DNA of 50,148 bases, from NCBI GenBank assembly GCA_021545585.1, contig JAJRTF010000092.1, positions 1 through 50,148 of the forward strand, given 5' to 3'. A model generated the notes under the pieces. It was not told the DNA's origin. It did not search any database and worked only from the letters and a program-made list of their open reading frames with translations. A program made the position numbers and the translations under genes. Positions 36,831 to 48,363 of this stretch are shown here, one piece after another. Position 1 is the stretch's first letter. Each line of letters starts with the position of its first letter. This DNA comes from Zetaproteobacteria bacterium. Its GTDB lineage: Bacteria; Pseudomonadota; Zetaproteobacteria; Mariprofundales; Mariprofundaceae.

Positions 36831-38327
36831 ATGATCAAAATCAATGTAAAGGCAGGCGCGGCTGCCAAGCAGCGCGATGATGCCGTTGTACTCCCGATTC
36901 TTGCCGGCAGGAAGCTAACCGCATCAGGCAGGGCATTGCAGGCATGCACGGGCAAGACCATTTCCCAGTATCTTCGTAAATTCGATCAATTGGGCGAATT
37001 CGGCGATATCGGCATGCTTTATGAAGTCGAGGGCAGCTTCAGCCAGCGCATCGTTTTTGCCGGGGCAGGCGAAGAGAAGGGGCTGAGTCTGGATGGACTC
37101 AGAAGGCTGTCCGCCAGGGTTGCCCGGCAGCTTGAGCGTGGCGGGTCACGCGATATTTCCATGTATCTGACTGAACTTTCAGTGCGCGGCGCGAGCCTTG
37201 CAGACAAGGTGCAGGCTGTGGCCGAAGGCATTCAGCTGGGCTTATACCGCTTTGATAAATATCAGAGCCAGAAAAAGAAGAACACCCGTGAACTGCGTTC
37301 GGCCACTATCATGATTGAATCCCGCAAAGCTCTGGCATCTGCCGAGACGGCAGTCATGCGTGCCCGGGCGATTGCCGCAGGTACGAACTTTGCCCGCGAT
37401 CTGGCCAATGAGCCTGGCAATGTCTGTATCCCTGAATGGCTGGGAGAACAGGCGGCCTCCCTTTCACATAAGAAGCTGAAGGTGACGGTGATGGATAAAA
37501 AGGCCATCGAGAAAGCCGGCTTTACCGCCTTGCTGGCCGTCAATCAGGGCTCTGCCAAAGAGCCGCGCTTCATCGTGCTTGAGTATGCCGGCGGTAAAAA
37601 GGCGGATAAGCCTGTGGCGCTGGTCGGTAAGGGACTGACCTTCGATGCCGGCGGTATTTCGATCAAGCCGGCAGCCCAGATGGACGAAATGAAGTTTGAT
37701 ATGTGCGGTTCAGCGGCTGTTTTGGGCATCTTCAAGGCGGCTATCAGCATGGGTTTGCCGCTCAACCTGCTCGGCGTGATTGCTTCAACAGAAAACATGC
37801 TGGGTGCAGCGGCCTATAAACCGGGCGATATTGTTACAAGCTACAAGGGCTTGACCATCGAGGTGCAGAATACCGATGCCGAGGGGCGCATTATTCTGTC
37901 CGATGCACTGGCCTATGCCGCCGAGCAGAAGCCGGCCGAAATCATCGATTTTGCCACGCTGACCGGTGCCTGTGTGATTGCACTGGGCGCTCAGGCCAGT
38001 GGCCTGATGGGTAATAATGACAAGCTGATCAGGGGGCTGAAGAAATCCGGCGATCACACGCATGACCGCGTCTGGCAGTTGCCGATGTATGAGGAATATC
38101 AGGAGCAGATCAAGTCCGAGATAGCCGATATCCGCAACATCGGCGGGCGTGAGGCCGGAACGATTACCGCCGCCTGCTTCCTGTCCCGTTTTGTGGATGA
38201 TATCCCGTGGGCGCATGTGGATATTGCCGGCACGGCCTGGAATATGAAGGGAACCGATATTTCTCCCGTCGGCGCAACGGGCGCCGGTGTGCGGCTGGTT
38301 CTGGATTATCTGCAGAAACGAAGCTGA
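36831..38327 (+). CDS. pepA: Leucyl aminopeptidase (cytosol aminopeptidase, M17)
   Basis: This 498-residue dinuclear metallopeptidase removes N-terminal residues. In some bacteria it also acts as a DNA-binding protein. Metal and catalytic motifs are VGKGLTFDAGGISIKP, EMKFDMCGSAAVLG and the family signature NTDAEGRIILSDALAY. The ATG at 36831 (MIKINVKAG) has GAGG six nt upstream, and that GAGG overlaps the alternative GTG start at 36819. PepA-HolC-ValS is a conserved neighbourhood. A strong terminator follows. Confidence 0.95.
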   Translation: MIKINVKAGAAAKQRDDAVVLPILAGRKLTASGRALQACTGKTISQYLRKFDQLGEFGDIGMLYEVEGSFSQRIVFAGAGEEKGLSLDGLRRLSARVARQLERGGSRDISMYLTELSVRGASLADKVQAVAEGIQLGLYRFDKYQSQKKKNTRELRSATIMIESRKALASAETAVMRARAIAAGTNFARDLANEPGNVCIPEWLGEQAASLSHKKLKVTVMDKKAIEKAGFTALLAVNQGSAKEPRFIVLEYAGGKKADKPVALVGKGLTFDAGGISIKPAAQMDEMKFDMCGSAAVLGIFKAAISMGLPLNLLGVIASTENMLGAAAYKPGDIVTSYKGLTIEVQNTDAEGRIILSDALAYAAEQKPAEIIDFATLTGACVIALGAQASGLMGNNDKLIRGLKKSGDHTHDRVWQLPMYEEYQEQIKSEIADIRNIGGREAGTITAACFLSRFVDDIPWAHVDIAGTAWNMKGTDISPVGATGAGVRLVLDYLQKRS

Positions 38328-38364
38328 ACATAGCAGTGCATGGCGTCTGCCGGGGCGTGAACAG

Positions 38365-38392
38365 GGAGGTCGGCCATGGCCGACCTCCTTTT
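38365..38392 (+). terminator. Rho-independent terminator of pepA
   Basis: A perfect inverted repeat GGAGGTCGGCC/GGCCGACCTCC is followed by TTTTG about 40 nt after the pepA stop. It separates pepA from the PAP2 gene. Confidence 0.8.
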
Positions 38393-38459
38393 GTTGCTGC
38401 AGACATTTGCCATCGGGCTGCCGGTAGCATCCTGAAGCAGCCCTGCTAGGTTCGCAGCC

Positions 38460-39161
38460 ATGTCGTTCTCCGATATGAATCATTTTATGTTCCGTTTTGT
38501 AAACGATGCACACAGCACATGGCTTGATGGCGTGTTTGGACTGATCTCCGGTCTCGGCGATGGATTGATTGTTGCCCTGCTGTGTGCCGTGCTGATGTTG
38601 TTTCGCCTGCGTCTGGGCATGGCGGCACTGGCTGCATTTATTGTTTCCGGCCTGCTGGCCCAGATGCTGAAACGCCTGTTCGACATGCCGCGCCCGCCGG
38701 CCGTGCTTGAGCATGTGCATGTACTGGGCGCAGCCCTGCAATCGCATTCCTTTCCATCCGGCCATGCCACCAGCGATGGTGTGATGCTGCTGGCTGCATT
38801 GCTTCTCTGGTCACTGCGCGACTGGCGCGGCTGGGCCGGCGCCGGTGTGTTTTTACTGGCTGCCATCGGGCGCGTTTATGGCGGAGTACATTTCCCGCTT
38901 GATGTGCTGGCCGGTCTTTTACTGGGTGTGGCATGCATGTGGCTATTCTGGCGTATTTCAGCCGCATGGCCGGTTGAGTGTTGGCAGACCTCACCGTGGT
39001 CCTGGAAGATCACCGGGCTTATCGTGGCTGTGGAGGCGGTCGTGCTGGGGTTGGGCTATCACGTGCAGCCATCCACGGCACAGCCGCTGGCCCTGCTGCT
39101 GCCCGTCGCGGCACTGGTGCTGTTGATGCAGGAATGGAAGGCAAGGGTAAAGCATGACTGA
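38460..39161 (+). CDS. PAP2 family membrane phosphatase
   Basis: The 233-residue protein has about six hydrophobic segments. The three phosphatase motifs are KRLFDMPRPP, SFPSGHAT and GRVYGGVHFPLDVLAG. Candidate roles are undecaprenyl-pyrophosphate phosphatase or phosphatidylglycerophosphatase, and the sequence alone does not decide. Its end overlaps the start of holC by 8 nt. Confidence 0.85.
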   Translation: MSFSDMNHFMFRFVNDAHSTWLDGVFGLISGLGDGLIVALLCAVLMLFRLRLGMAALAAFIVSGLLAQMLKRLFDMPRPPAVLEHVHVLGAALQSHSFPSGHATSDGVMLLAALLLWSLRDWRGWAGAGVFLLAAIGRVYGGVHFPLDVLAGLLLGVACMWLFWRISAAWPVECWQTSPWSWKITGLIVAVEAVVLGLGYHVQPSTAQPLALLLPVAALVLLMQEWKARVKHD

Positions 39162-39618
39162 GCCCGGACAGACAACGCCACAGGCCGATCTCATGGTGCA
39201 TTTCGAGTTGCTCGAAACGCCGGACCGGGTGGAAGGTATTGCCAGATTATTGCTGCGCCGCGGTCGTTTGAAGCCGCATGTGCTGGTGCTTTGTCCGGAT
39301 GCCGTATTCAAGGCCCAACTTGATGAACGCCTGTGGACGATACATCCGGAATCTTTTCTGGCACATGGCGTGGCCGGAGCCGATACGGAGGAAAATAGTC
39401 GTCAGCCTATCCTGCTGGCCACCGAAGTACTCAGGGATAATCAGGCCGAGGTGTTGATCAACGGCGGCCTGGAAATTCCCTCGGATATCTCCGGCTTTGC
39501 CCATCTTGTCGATTTTGTCGATGGCTGGGATGAGAGCCTGAAGCAGGCGGCGCGCGAGCGCTTTCGCACCTATCGTCAGATGGGACTGGAGCCGACCTAT
39601 CTGGAAGGCAAATCATGA
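39154..39618 (+). CDS. holC: DNA polymerase III chi subunit
   Basis: The 154-residue protein has the HolC pattern HFELLETPDRVEGIARLLLR, an IHPESFLAHGVA segment and ILLATEVLRDNQAEVLINGG, ending LVDFVDGWDESLKQAARERF. It links the clamp loader to single-strand-binding protein. Neighbours pepA (upstream) and valS (downstream) match the usual pepA-holC-valS order, here interrupted by two extra genes. Confidence 0.88.
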   Translation: MTEPGQTTPQADLMVHFELLETPDRVEGIARLLLRRGRLKPHVLVLCPDAVFKAQLDERLWTIHPESFLAHGVAGADTEENSRQPILLATEVLRDNQAEVLINGGLEIPSDISGFAHLVDFVDGWDESLKQAARERFRTYRQMGLEPTYLEGKS

Positions 39619-39689
39619 TACCGGCCGCGCAGGCATGGTTCGAATGCTGCGGTGTTGAACTCGGTGTATTTGATCAGAGGATTTAGGCG

Positions 39690-40373
39690 GTGGCCGTCTT
39701 TTTTTCCGGAGCCACGTTCGAATTTTTGAGTCTGCTGGCTGAAAATAATAAGCGTGACTGGTTTCAGGAACACAAACAGCAGTACGAAGATGTGGTCAGG
39801 GCACCGGCGCTCAATTTTATCGAAGCGATGCAGCCGCGTCTGGTTGACATAGCGCCGCATTTTGTTGCCGATGCACGCAGGACGGGCGGCTCATTGATGC
39901 GCGTTTATCGTGACACCCGCTTCGGCAAGGATAAAACACCTTACAAAACGAATATCGGCATCCAGTTCCGTCATGCTCTGGGCAAGGATGTGCATGCGCC
40001 GGGCTTTTATGTGCATATCAGCACCGGCAGCGTGTTTGTAGGCGTCGGTCTCTGGCGTCCACCCGGCGAGGCACTGACCCGCATTCGTCAGGCTGTCGAT
40101 ACAGATCCCGCGGCGTGGCTGGCGGCACGCGATGATGCAGGGTTCAGGCGCTGGTTTTCGCTGGGTGGTGAAAGCCTGAAGCGGCCGCCGCGCGGTTTTT
40201 CGGCTGAGCACCCGCTGCTTGATGATCTCAGGCGCAAGGATTTTATTGCCTTCGCCTATCTGCCTCCGGCGCTGGTCGAGCAGGACGGATTTGACCAGCT
40301 GGCCAGCGATTATTTCATGGCGGCAACGCCTTTCATGCGCTTTTTATGCAAGGCCCTGCGCATTCCTTTTTAA
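39690..40373 (+). CDS. DUF2461 family protein
   Basis: The 227-residue protein matches the DUF2461 (TIGR02453) pattern with FLSLLAENNKRDWFQEHK, RVYRDTRFGKDKTPYKTNIG and GFYVHISTGSVFVGVGLW. Function is unknown. It starts on GTG with GAGG nine nt upstream. It stands between holC and the PopZ-like gene in the same direction. Confidence 0.85.
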   Translation: MAVFFSGATFEFLSLLAENNKRDWFQEHKQQYEDVVRAPALNFIEAMQPRLVDIAPHFVADARRTGGSLMRVYRDTRFGKDKTPYKTNIGIQFRHALGKDVHAPGFYVHISTGSVFVGVGLWRPPGEALTRIRQAVDTDPAAWLAARDDAGFRRWFSLGGESLKRPPRGFSAEHPLLDDLRRKDFIAFAYLPPALVEQDGFDQLASDYFMAATPFMRFLCKALRIPF

Positions 40374-40444
40374 ACCTGACGGGGGCGGAGATATCGATTC
40401 CATTGATGGCTTGCCCCGCATGTTCGGATCATTAGCATAACGGG

Positions 40445-41623
40445 ATGGCAGACGAACCCAGCATAGAAGAAATTCTCGCCAGTCTTGACCAGCTGCTTGA
40501 GGACACCGGTATCGGCAATGATGACGCCCGGCCTGCCGTGCATGATGATGCCCGGGCCGATGAAGAGCAGGCGTCTGAGGATGAAGATCTGGGCCTTGAT
40601 GCCCTGTTTGCCGCAGGCGAAGAAGCCGCTGTTGGGGACGAAGGGCAGGCGGGTCTGGAAGATGCTGTGCCTGAGCAGGATGATACGGGCGATGCGCATG
40701 AGGATATAGCGGGCGCCGGCGAACCCGCCGGGGCAGGGGAGGCGGATGCATCCGATCCTCTTGAATCGGATCTGGCCGCCGCCGTACTGGCCTTTAATCA
40801 GGTGCCCGAACAGCAGCAGGCAGATGCAGTCGATGCCGATGCGCAGGCGCCCTGTGCAGATGACGGAGCAGAGGTGATGGCCGAGGGCAGTGAAACCGCT
40901 CCGGATGCTGAAGTAGCCGAAGGGGACGGTGAGCCGGCTTCTGAAGTCGTGGCGGAAGAGGATGCTCATGGCGACAGCGGGGTAGATGAAGGCGATGTGC
41001 CGCCTGAGGAAGAGTCTGTTGTTGAAACAGCCGGAAGGGAAGCGGATGTACCCGTGTCGGAGGCTGACCCCGAAGATGATACAGCCCCGGTCAATGAAAC
41101 CGGCTCCGAGCCGGGTGAGGCGGCCGATGAGCAGATGCCTGAATCCGACACGGCAGAGTCTGACGACAGCGGCGGGGAAGAGGCCGGTCTTTCGGGGAAC
41201 GGTGATGATGCTGCGCCGGCCCCCAGGGTTGTATATCTGTCCGCTGAGCAGGCCGTGGCAACGAACACCCCCGATCTGTTTGCGCCCGCGCCGGATCTGC
41301 CTGAGGCGCATGGAGCCGGAGTAGTCATATTAACCGAAGACATGATGATCGAGGATCATCAGAATGCGTTGCCTTTTGATCAGCATGTGCCGGCGCCCAT
41401 GGCCGCTGCACAGCCGGATGACGGCGGGTCAGATGTGCAGGATGATAAGGCGCTTGCAGATCAAAGCTTGCCGGAGAATATGCCGGAAGCCTGGGAAGAG
41501 GCCATTAGCGAGCGGGTGGCGCGCCGGATTGAGGATGTGTTGCCGGCACTGATCGAAGCCAGTGTGAAAAAAGCGATGAAAAAGGCCAACAAGCGAGGCA
41601 AACGTAAGCCGCGTCGGGATTGA
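40445..41623 (+). CDS. Acidic low-complexity protein with PopZ-like layout
   Basis: The 392-residue protein starts MADEPSIEEILASLDQLLED, close to the N-terminal helix of PopZ (EEILASIRRII-type, DUF2497). About 300 residues rich in Asp, Glu, Ala, Gly and Pro follow, probably disordered. The C-terminus AWEEAISERVARRIEDVLP and the following lysine-rich helix end in a basic tail (KRKPRRD). PopZ in Alphaproteobacteria has this order: N-terminal partner-binding helix, acidic linker, C-terminal multimerisation helices. The similarity is in layout and short motifs only. No strong ribosome binding site is seen. valS follows after 57 nt. Confidence 0.6.
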   Translation: MADEPSIEEILASLDQLLEDTGIGNDDARPAVHDDARADEEQASEDEDLGLDALFAAGEEAAVGDEGQAGLEDAVPEQDDTGDAHEDIAGAGEPAGAGEADASDPLESDLAAAVLAFNQVPEQQQADAVDADAQAPCADDGAEVMAEGSETAPDAEVAEGDGEPASEVVAEEDAHGDSGVDEGDVPPEEESVVETAGREADVPVSEADPEDDTAPVNETGSEPGEAADEQMPESDTAESDDSGGEEAGLSGNGDDAAPAPRVVYLSAEQAVATNTPDLFAPAPDLPEAHGAGVVILTEDMMIEDHQNALPFDQHVPAPMAAAQPDDGGSDVQDDKALADQSLPENMPEAWEEAISERVARRIEDVLPALIEASVKKAMKKANKRGKRKPRRD

Positions 41624-41680
41624 TGATAAACTCCGGCTTAGGCCGGGAAGGCCTCTGCCCATGAGGAGAAGGAACAAACA

Positions 41681-44328
<2,648 letters not shown>

Positions 44329-44332
<4 letters not shown>

Positions 44333-44538
44333 GGCCTCACACCGGGCTTCTTTTTGGAGCACAGGTGTTTGCAAGCCATTTCGAGCGCGGTCAATCCGGC
44401 CGCGCTCGTAAGCCCTGCAAACAGTATGTAAAACACGAATACCCCGATAGTACCCAGTAATGCCCATGCCAGATATGTGGCGCCAAAGGTGAGGCTCCAG
44501 ACAATCATGACTTTCAAAACATCAAATATCGAAACCAT
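44329..44538 (-). CDS. Small hydrophobic membrane protein
   Basis: The 69-residue ORF has two closely spaced hydrophobic stretches (VMIVWSLTFGATYLAWALLG and GVFVFYILFAGLTSAAGL) and a basic, Cys-containing tail (CKHLCSKKKPG). A GGGGGGG run six nt before the ATG may serve as ribosome binding site. Its stop overlaps the valS stop in the opposite direction. I recognise no family. Membrane character and a plausible start argue for a gene, but length alone would not. Confidence 0.5.
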
Positions 44539-44764
44539 ATCACGCCCCCCCTTTCACAGCCTGTCTTAGTGCTGTAAACCAATCTGCCATCCGTTATAAC
44601 ACAATGTGGACACTGGCAGGTGAATGCCTGTTAACCGCCAAAAGCGGAGAGCCATTAACTATACGTCTGTAAAAGTTAATTCAAGATCGGTTTGGGTATT
44701 GCAGTAACTTATCTTGCGGGAATGCATATACTGCAATTGAATAATGGCTATACTGTGAGTTGGG

Positions 44765-44858
44765 AAAGAAAAAGCCCGGCGGATTTCTCCACCGGGCGGA
44801 TACAGAATCTTTCGATTCTTTATTGTAGTAACGGCTCTCACCCCGGATAACTACAATC
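44765..44858 (-). ncRNA. tracrRNA of the type II-C system
   Basis: On the minus strand the region starts with a 36-nt anti-repeat (44822-44857) that matches the reverse complement of the CRISPR repeat at 30 of 36 positions. With two G-U pairs, 32 positions can pair in RNA. The duplex would be 8 bp, a short internal bulge, then an uninterrupted upper helix. A 6-bp hairpin AGAATC-GAAA-GATTCT (44804-44819) follows, then a 10-bp hairpin with a GAAA loop (44774-44797) and TTTTTCTTT as terminator. The segment GAGAGCCGTTACTACAATAA resembles the Neisseria meningitidis tracrRNA. The RNA would be about 93 nt. Confidence 0.92.
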
Positions 44859-44865
44859 AGGTGTA

Positions 44866-44894
44866 AACGTAGGAGGAAGCCCTATGGCAGTCAA
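44866..44894 (-). promoter_or_regulatory. Candidate tracrRNA promoter inside the cas9 5' end
   Basis: On the minus strand TTGACT (44889-44894, five of six matches) and TACGTT (44866-44871, three of six) are 17 nt apart. They would start transcription just upstream of the anti-repeat, near 44858. The -35 box lies in cas9 codons 2-4 and the -10 box overlaps the cas9 ribosome binding site. Confidence 0.5.
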
Positions 44895-47800
44895 GCAAAG
44901 TTCATCAGAGAAATTTGTATTTGGTCTCGATATTGGTATCGCTTCGGTGGGGTGGGCAGTGCTTGGAGAAAATCGCATCGTTGATCTCGGAGTGCGGTGT
45001 TTTGACAAGGCAGAGACAGCGAAAGAGGGCGAATCACTGAATCTGTCGCGGCGTATGGCGAGGCTTGCGCGGCGCCGTTTGCGTCGTCGGGCATGGCGGC
45101 TTACGAAGCTGGCTCGATTGTTGAAGCGAGAATGGCTGATCCCCGATGTTGAAACCCTCAAGCGTCCGCCGGAAAAGGGATTCAAAACGCCCAACCTTTG
45201 GCGCCTGCGGGTGGAAGCGCTTGACCGGCAACTGAGTAATGAAGAGTGGGCGCGAGTGATTTATCACCTTTGCAAGCATCGCGGTTTTCACTGGGTCAGT
45301 AAGGCGGAAGCCAAAGCAGCCGATAACGATAAGGAAGGCGGCAAAGTCAAACAGGGGCTAGCTGAAACAAAGCGGCTGATGCAGGAGAAAAACTATCGCA
45401 CAGCTGCCGAGATGGTGCTCAAGGAGTTTCCCGAAGCCCAACGCAATAAACAGGGCGATTACAGCAAGGCTCTTTCCCGTGAATTGCTGGGAGACGAGTT
45501 AAAGGAACTATTCAGCAAACAACGGGTTTTCGGCAACCCGCATGCGGATAAAACACTGGAAACCAAGATTCTCGGCAGCGGCGATAAAAAGAGTGGTCTC
45601 TTCTGGTCGCAAAAACCGGCGATTTCAGGGGAAGCCCTACTTAAAATGCTGGGACACTGTACTTTCGAGAAAAGCGAATACCGCGCACCCAAAGCCAGCT
45701 TTACTGCCGAGCGTCATGTGCTGCTTACGCGCATTAACAATTTACGCATCGTGGAAAATGGCTCGATTCGCAAATTAAATGATGAAGAAAGGCGAATTGC
45801 CATCTGGCATCCCTATCAGCAGGCCGGTGATTTCACCTACAAACAACTTGGCAGCGCACTGGTAAAAGCTGGACACTTGGAAAAGGATGGATACAGGTTT
45901 GCAGGGCTGTCCTACCCGAGTGAGCGCCAAAGGGTTGAGGAAAAGGTCAAAAATCCGGAAACAGCAGCGATTGTAAAACTACCGGCATGGCAGGCGTTAC
46001 GAAAAACGCTCGTAAGCGCAGGGTTGGAGGCCGAATGGAGGCTGATGGCTGATGCAGCGTTGGAAGGGCAACCGGATTTGCTTGATAGCATTGCATGGAC
46101 GCTTTCCGTGTACAAGGAAGATGATGAAGTGGAACGTGAACTCGATAAGCTCGAACTTCCTAACAAGGAGAAAATGATTGACGCCTTACAGCTTATTCGC
46201 TTCGACAAGTTCAGCAACCTGTCGCTTGCAGCATTACGCAAGATTGTGCCGGAAATGGAAAAGGGCCTTCGCTACGATGAAGCCTGCGTAGAAGCTGAAT
46301 ACCATCATAGCCTGCCCGATCCGATTGGTGACGCTGCCAAGGCAAAGTACCTGCCATCCTTCTATGCAGGCCGGGATAAGGACGGGCGTTTGATTTTCAA
46401 CGAGGAGATGGATATTCCGCGCAATCCGGTGGTGCTTCGGGCGCTGAATCAGTCGCGCAAGGTGGTGAATGCCCTGATCCGAAAATATGGCCCGCCGCAT
46501 GCGGCGCATATCGAAATGGCGCGGGACTTGTCCCGTCCAATCGATGAACGAAGAAAGATTGAACGAGCACAGGCGGATTACCGGACGAGAAACGAAAAAG
46601 CTCGGGCAGATTTCGCCAGGGAATTCGGATTTGAACCTAAAGGAAAGCAGTTCGAGAAATACATGCTCTATCGGGAGCAGCAGGGCAAGTGCGCCTATTC
46701 GCTTGAAGCTCTTGATCTCAATCGTGTGCTGAACGATCAGGGCTATGCCGAGGTCGATCATGCTTTGCCTTATTCACGCAGTTTTGACGACAGCAAGAAC
46801 AACAGGGTGTTGGTGCTAACCAACGAAAATCGTAACAAAGGAAACCGGACGCCGTATGAATACCTAGATGGCATAAGCGATAGTGAACAATGGCGTCTGT
46901 TTGAGGCCTTTGTGAATGGAAACAAGGTATACAGGCAGGCCAAGCGTAATCGCTTGCTTAAAAAGGATTTCGGTGAATCAGAAGCGAAGGGCTTCAGAGA
47001 GCGCAATCTCAATGACACCCGTTACATCTGCCGTTTTTTCAAGAACTATGTGGAGCAATACCTGCAACTTCATGAAGACAGCGATGCCAAACGTTGTGTG
47101 GTTGTGAGCGGTCAGCTTACTTCATTACTTCGTTTCCGCTGGGGTATCAACAAGGTTCGCAGTGAAAGCGACCGGCATCATGCACTGGATGCAGCAGTAG
47201 TGGCGGCATGCAGTCATGGCATGGTTAAACGCATGTCGGATTATTCCCGGCGAAAAGAGTTGCAAAACGTCCGCGAGCATATCGAAAAGGTCGATTCCAA
47301 AACCGGCGAAATACTCAATCATTTTCCGATGCCCTGGAATCATTTCCGGCAGGAGCTTCTTGCCCGCCTTAATATCGACAACCTGGATGAACTGAGAGCT
47401 GTGGCTGAGAATCTGGGCACCTATCCACAGGAAGATATAGAGGCGCTAAGGCCGCTTTTTGTATCCCGGGCTCCGCAGCGGCGCAACAGCGGCGCGGCAC
47501 ATAAAGAGACGATCTATGGTCAGCCGGAAGCGCTAAAGGAAAAAGGAAGCGTGACACAGAAAGTAGCCGTTACCAGCCTCAAGCCTGCCGATGTGGACAA
47601 GCTGATTGATCAACATCGCAACAAAAAGCTCTACGATTATCTTCGCTCATGGCTGGAAGGCAAGGATGCACGGGAGAAACGGGCAAAAGCCATTGAGGCT
47701 GGAGCCGGGCGGGGCAAGGATAAGCGAGAGCTGACTGCGGAAGAGAAGGCCGAGATTGCCAGATTGCGTGCCCTGCCGAGGAAGCCGGATAAGCAGGGCA

Positions 47801-48363
47801 ATCCTACGGGCCCTGTTGTTCGCACCGTTACGATGGTGATAGACAAGCTCTCCGGCATTCCGGTGCGTGGTGGTGTTGCCAAAAATGACACCATGCTGCG
47901 GGTGGATGTATTCCGCCATAAAACAAACAAAAAGTTCCATATTGTGCCGGTCTATGTGCATCACGCCGTAACAGGGCTTCCCAACAAGGCGATTGTGGCC
48001 TTCAAGAATGAAGAAAAATGGACAGAGATGGATGAAAACTACGCATTTCTTTTTTCACTGTACTCAAATGATTTGGTTCAAATTACGCATAAGAGTGGTG
48101 AAACAATGATGGGGTATTATCGTAGCTGCCATAGTGGTACTGGTACAGTGAGCATCGCATTACATGACCGGCTCGCATTTGGTGATAAAACAACAAGCAA
48201 GCGACTGTTTGAGAAAAACCCAAACAAGGTTCTGCCGAATGATAAGCGAGGGTTGATAGAAGGCATTGGCGTTAAAACCGCTGCTAATGTTGAAAAATAT
48301 AACGTCGATGTGCTAGGCAATATCTATCCGGCCCCACCGGAGACTAGGCGTGAGCTGGCGTAG
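44884..48363 (+). CDS. cas9: Type II-C Cas9 endonuclease
   Basis: The 1159-residue RNA-guided nuclease has RuvC-I FGLDIGIASVGWAVL (D16) and an Arg-rich bridge helix at about 55-82. RuvC-II is HIEMARDLSR (E544), the HNH motif is EVDHALPYSRSFDD (H626), and RuvC-III is RHHALDAAV (H766, D769). All catalytic residues are intact. Similarity to Neisseria Cas9 is clear around HNH. It is longer than that 1,082-residue enzyme, and a charged segment at about 943-985 (KDKRELTAEEKAEIARLRAL) may account for part of this. AGGAGG lies seven nt before the ATG. The last 14 nt overlap cas1. Confidence 0.97.
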   Translation: MAVKQSSSEKFVFGLDIGIASVGWAVLGENRIVDLGVRCFDKAETAKEGESLNLSRRMARLARRRLRRRAWRLTKLARLLKREWLIPDVETLKRPPEKGFKTPNLWRLRVEALDRQLSNEEWARVIYHLCKHRGFHWVSKAEAKAADNDKEGGKVKQGLAETKRLMQEKNYRTAAEMVLKEFPEAQRNKQGDYSKALSRELLGDELKELFSKQRVFGNPHADKTLETKILGSGDKKSGLFWSQKPAISGEALLKMLGHCTFEKSEYRAPKASFTAERHVLLTRINNLRIVENGSIRKLNDEERRIAIWHPYQQAGDFTYKQLGSALVKAGHLEKDGYRFAGLSYPSERQRVEEKVKNPETAAIVKLPAWQALRKTLVSAGLEAEWRLMADAALEGQPDLLDSIAWTLSVYKEDDEVERELDKLELPNKEKMIDALQLIRFDKFSNLSLAALRKIVPEMEKGLRYDEACVEAEYHHSLPDPIGDAAKAKYLPSFYAGRDKDGRLIFNEEMDIPRNPVVLRALNQSRKVVNALIRKYGPPHAAHIEMARDLSRPIDERRKIERAQADYRTRNEKARADFAREFGFEPKGKQFEKYMLYREQQGKCAYSLEALDLNRVLNDQGYAEVDHALPYSRSFDDSKNNRVLVLTNENRNKGNRTPYEYLDGISDSEQWRLFEAFVNGNKVYRQAKRNRLLKKDFGESEAKGFRERNLNDTRYICRFFKNYVEQYLQLHEDSDAKRCVVVSGQLTSLLRFRWGINKVRSESDRHHALDAAVVAACSHGMVKRMSDYSRRKELQNVREHIEKVDSKTGEILNHFPMPWNHFRQELLARLNIDNLDELRAVAENLGTYPQEDIEALRPLFVSRAPQRRNSGAAHKETIYGQPEALKEKGSVTQKVAVTSLKPADVDKLIDQHRNKKLYDYLRSWLEGKDAREKRAKAIEAGAGRGKDKRELTAEEKAEIARLRALPRKPDKQGNPTGPVVRTVTMVIDKLSGIPVRGGVAKNDTMLRVDVFRHKTNKKFHIVPVYVHHAVTGLPNKAIVAFKNEEKWTEMDENYAFLFSLYSNDLVQITHKSGETMMGYYRSCHSGTGTVSIALHDRLAFGDKTTSKRLFEKNPNKVLPNDKRGLIEGIGVKTAANVEKYNVDVLGNIYPAPPETRRELA

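Noticed and set aside
37785-38765. 326-aa minus-strand ORF across pepA and the PAP2 gene
   Set aside because: It crosses the pepA terminator and two well-supported genes and has antisense-type composition.
44659-44841. 60-aa minus-strand ORF over the tracrRNA
   Set aside because: It contains the tracrRNA hairpins and terminator, and the non-coding RNA explains the sequence better.
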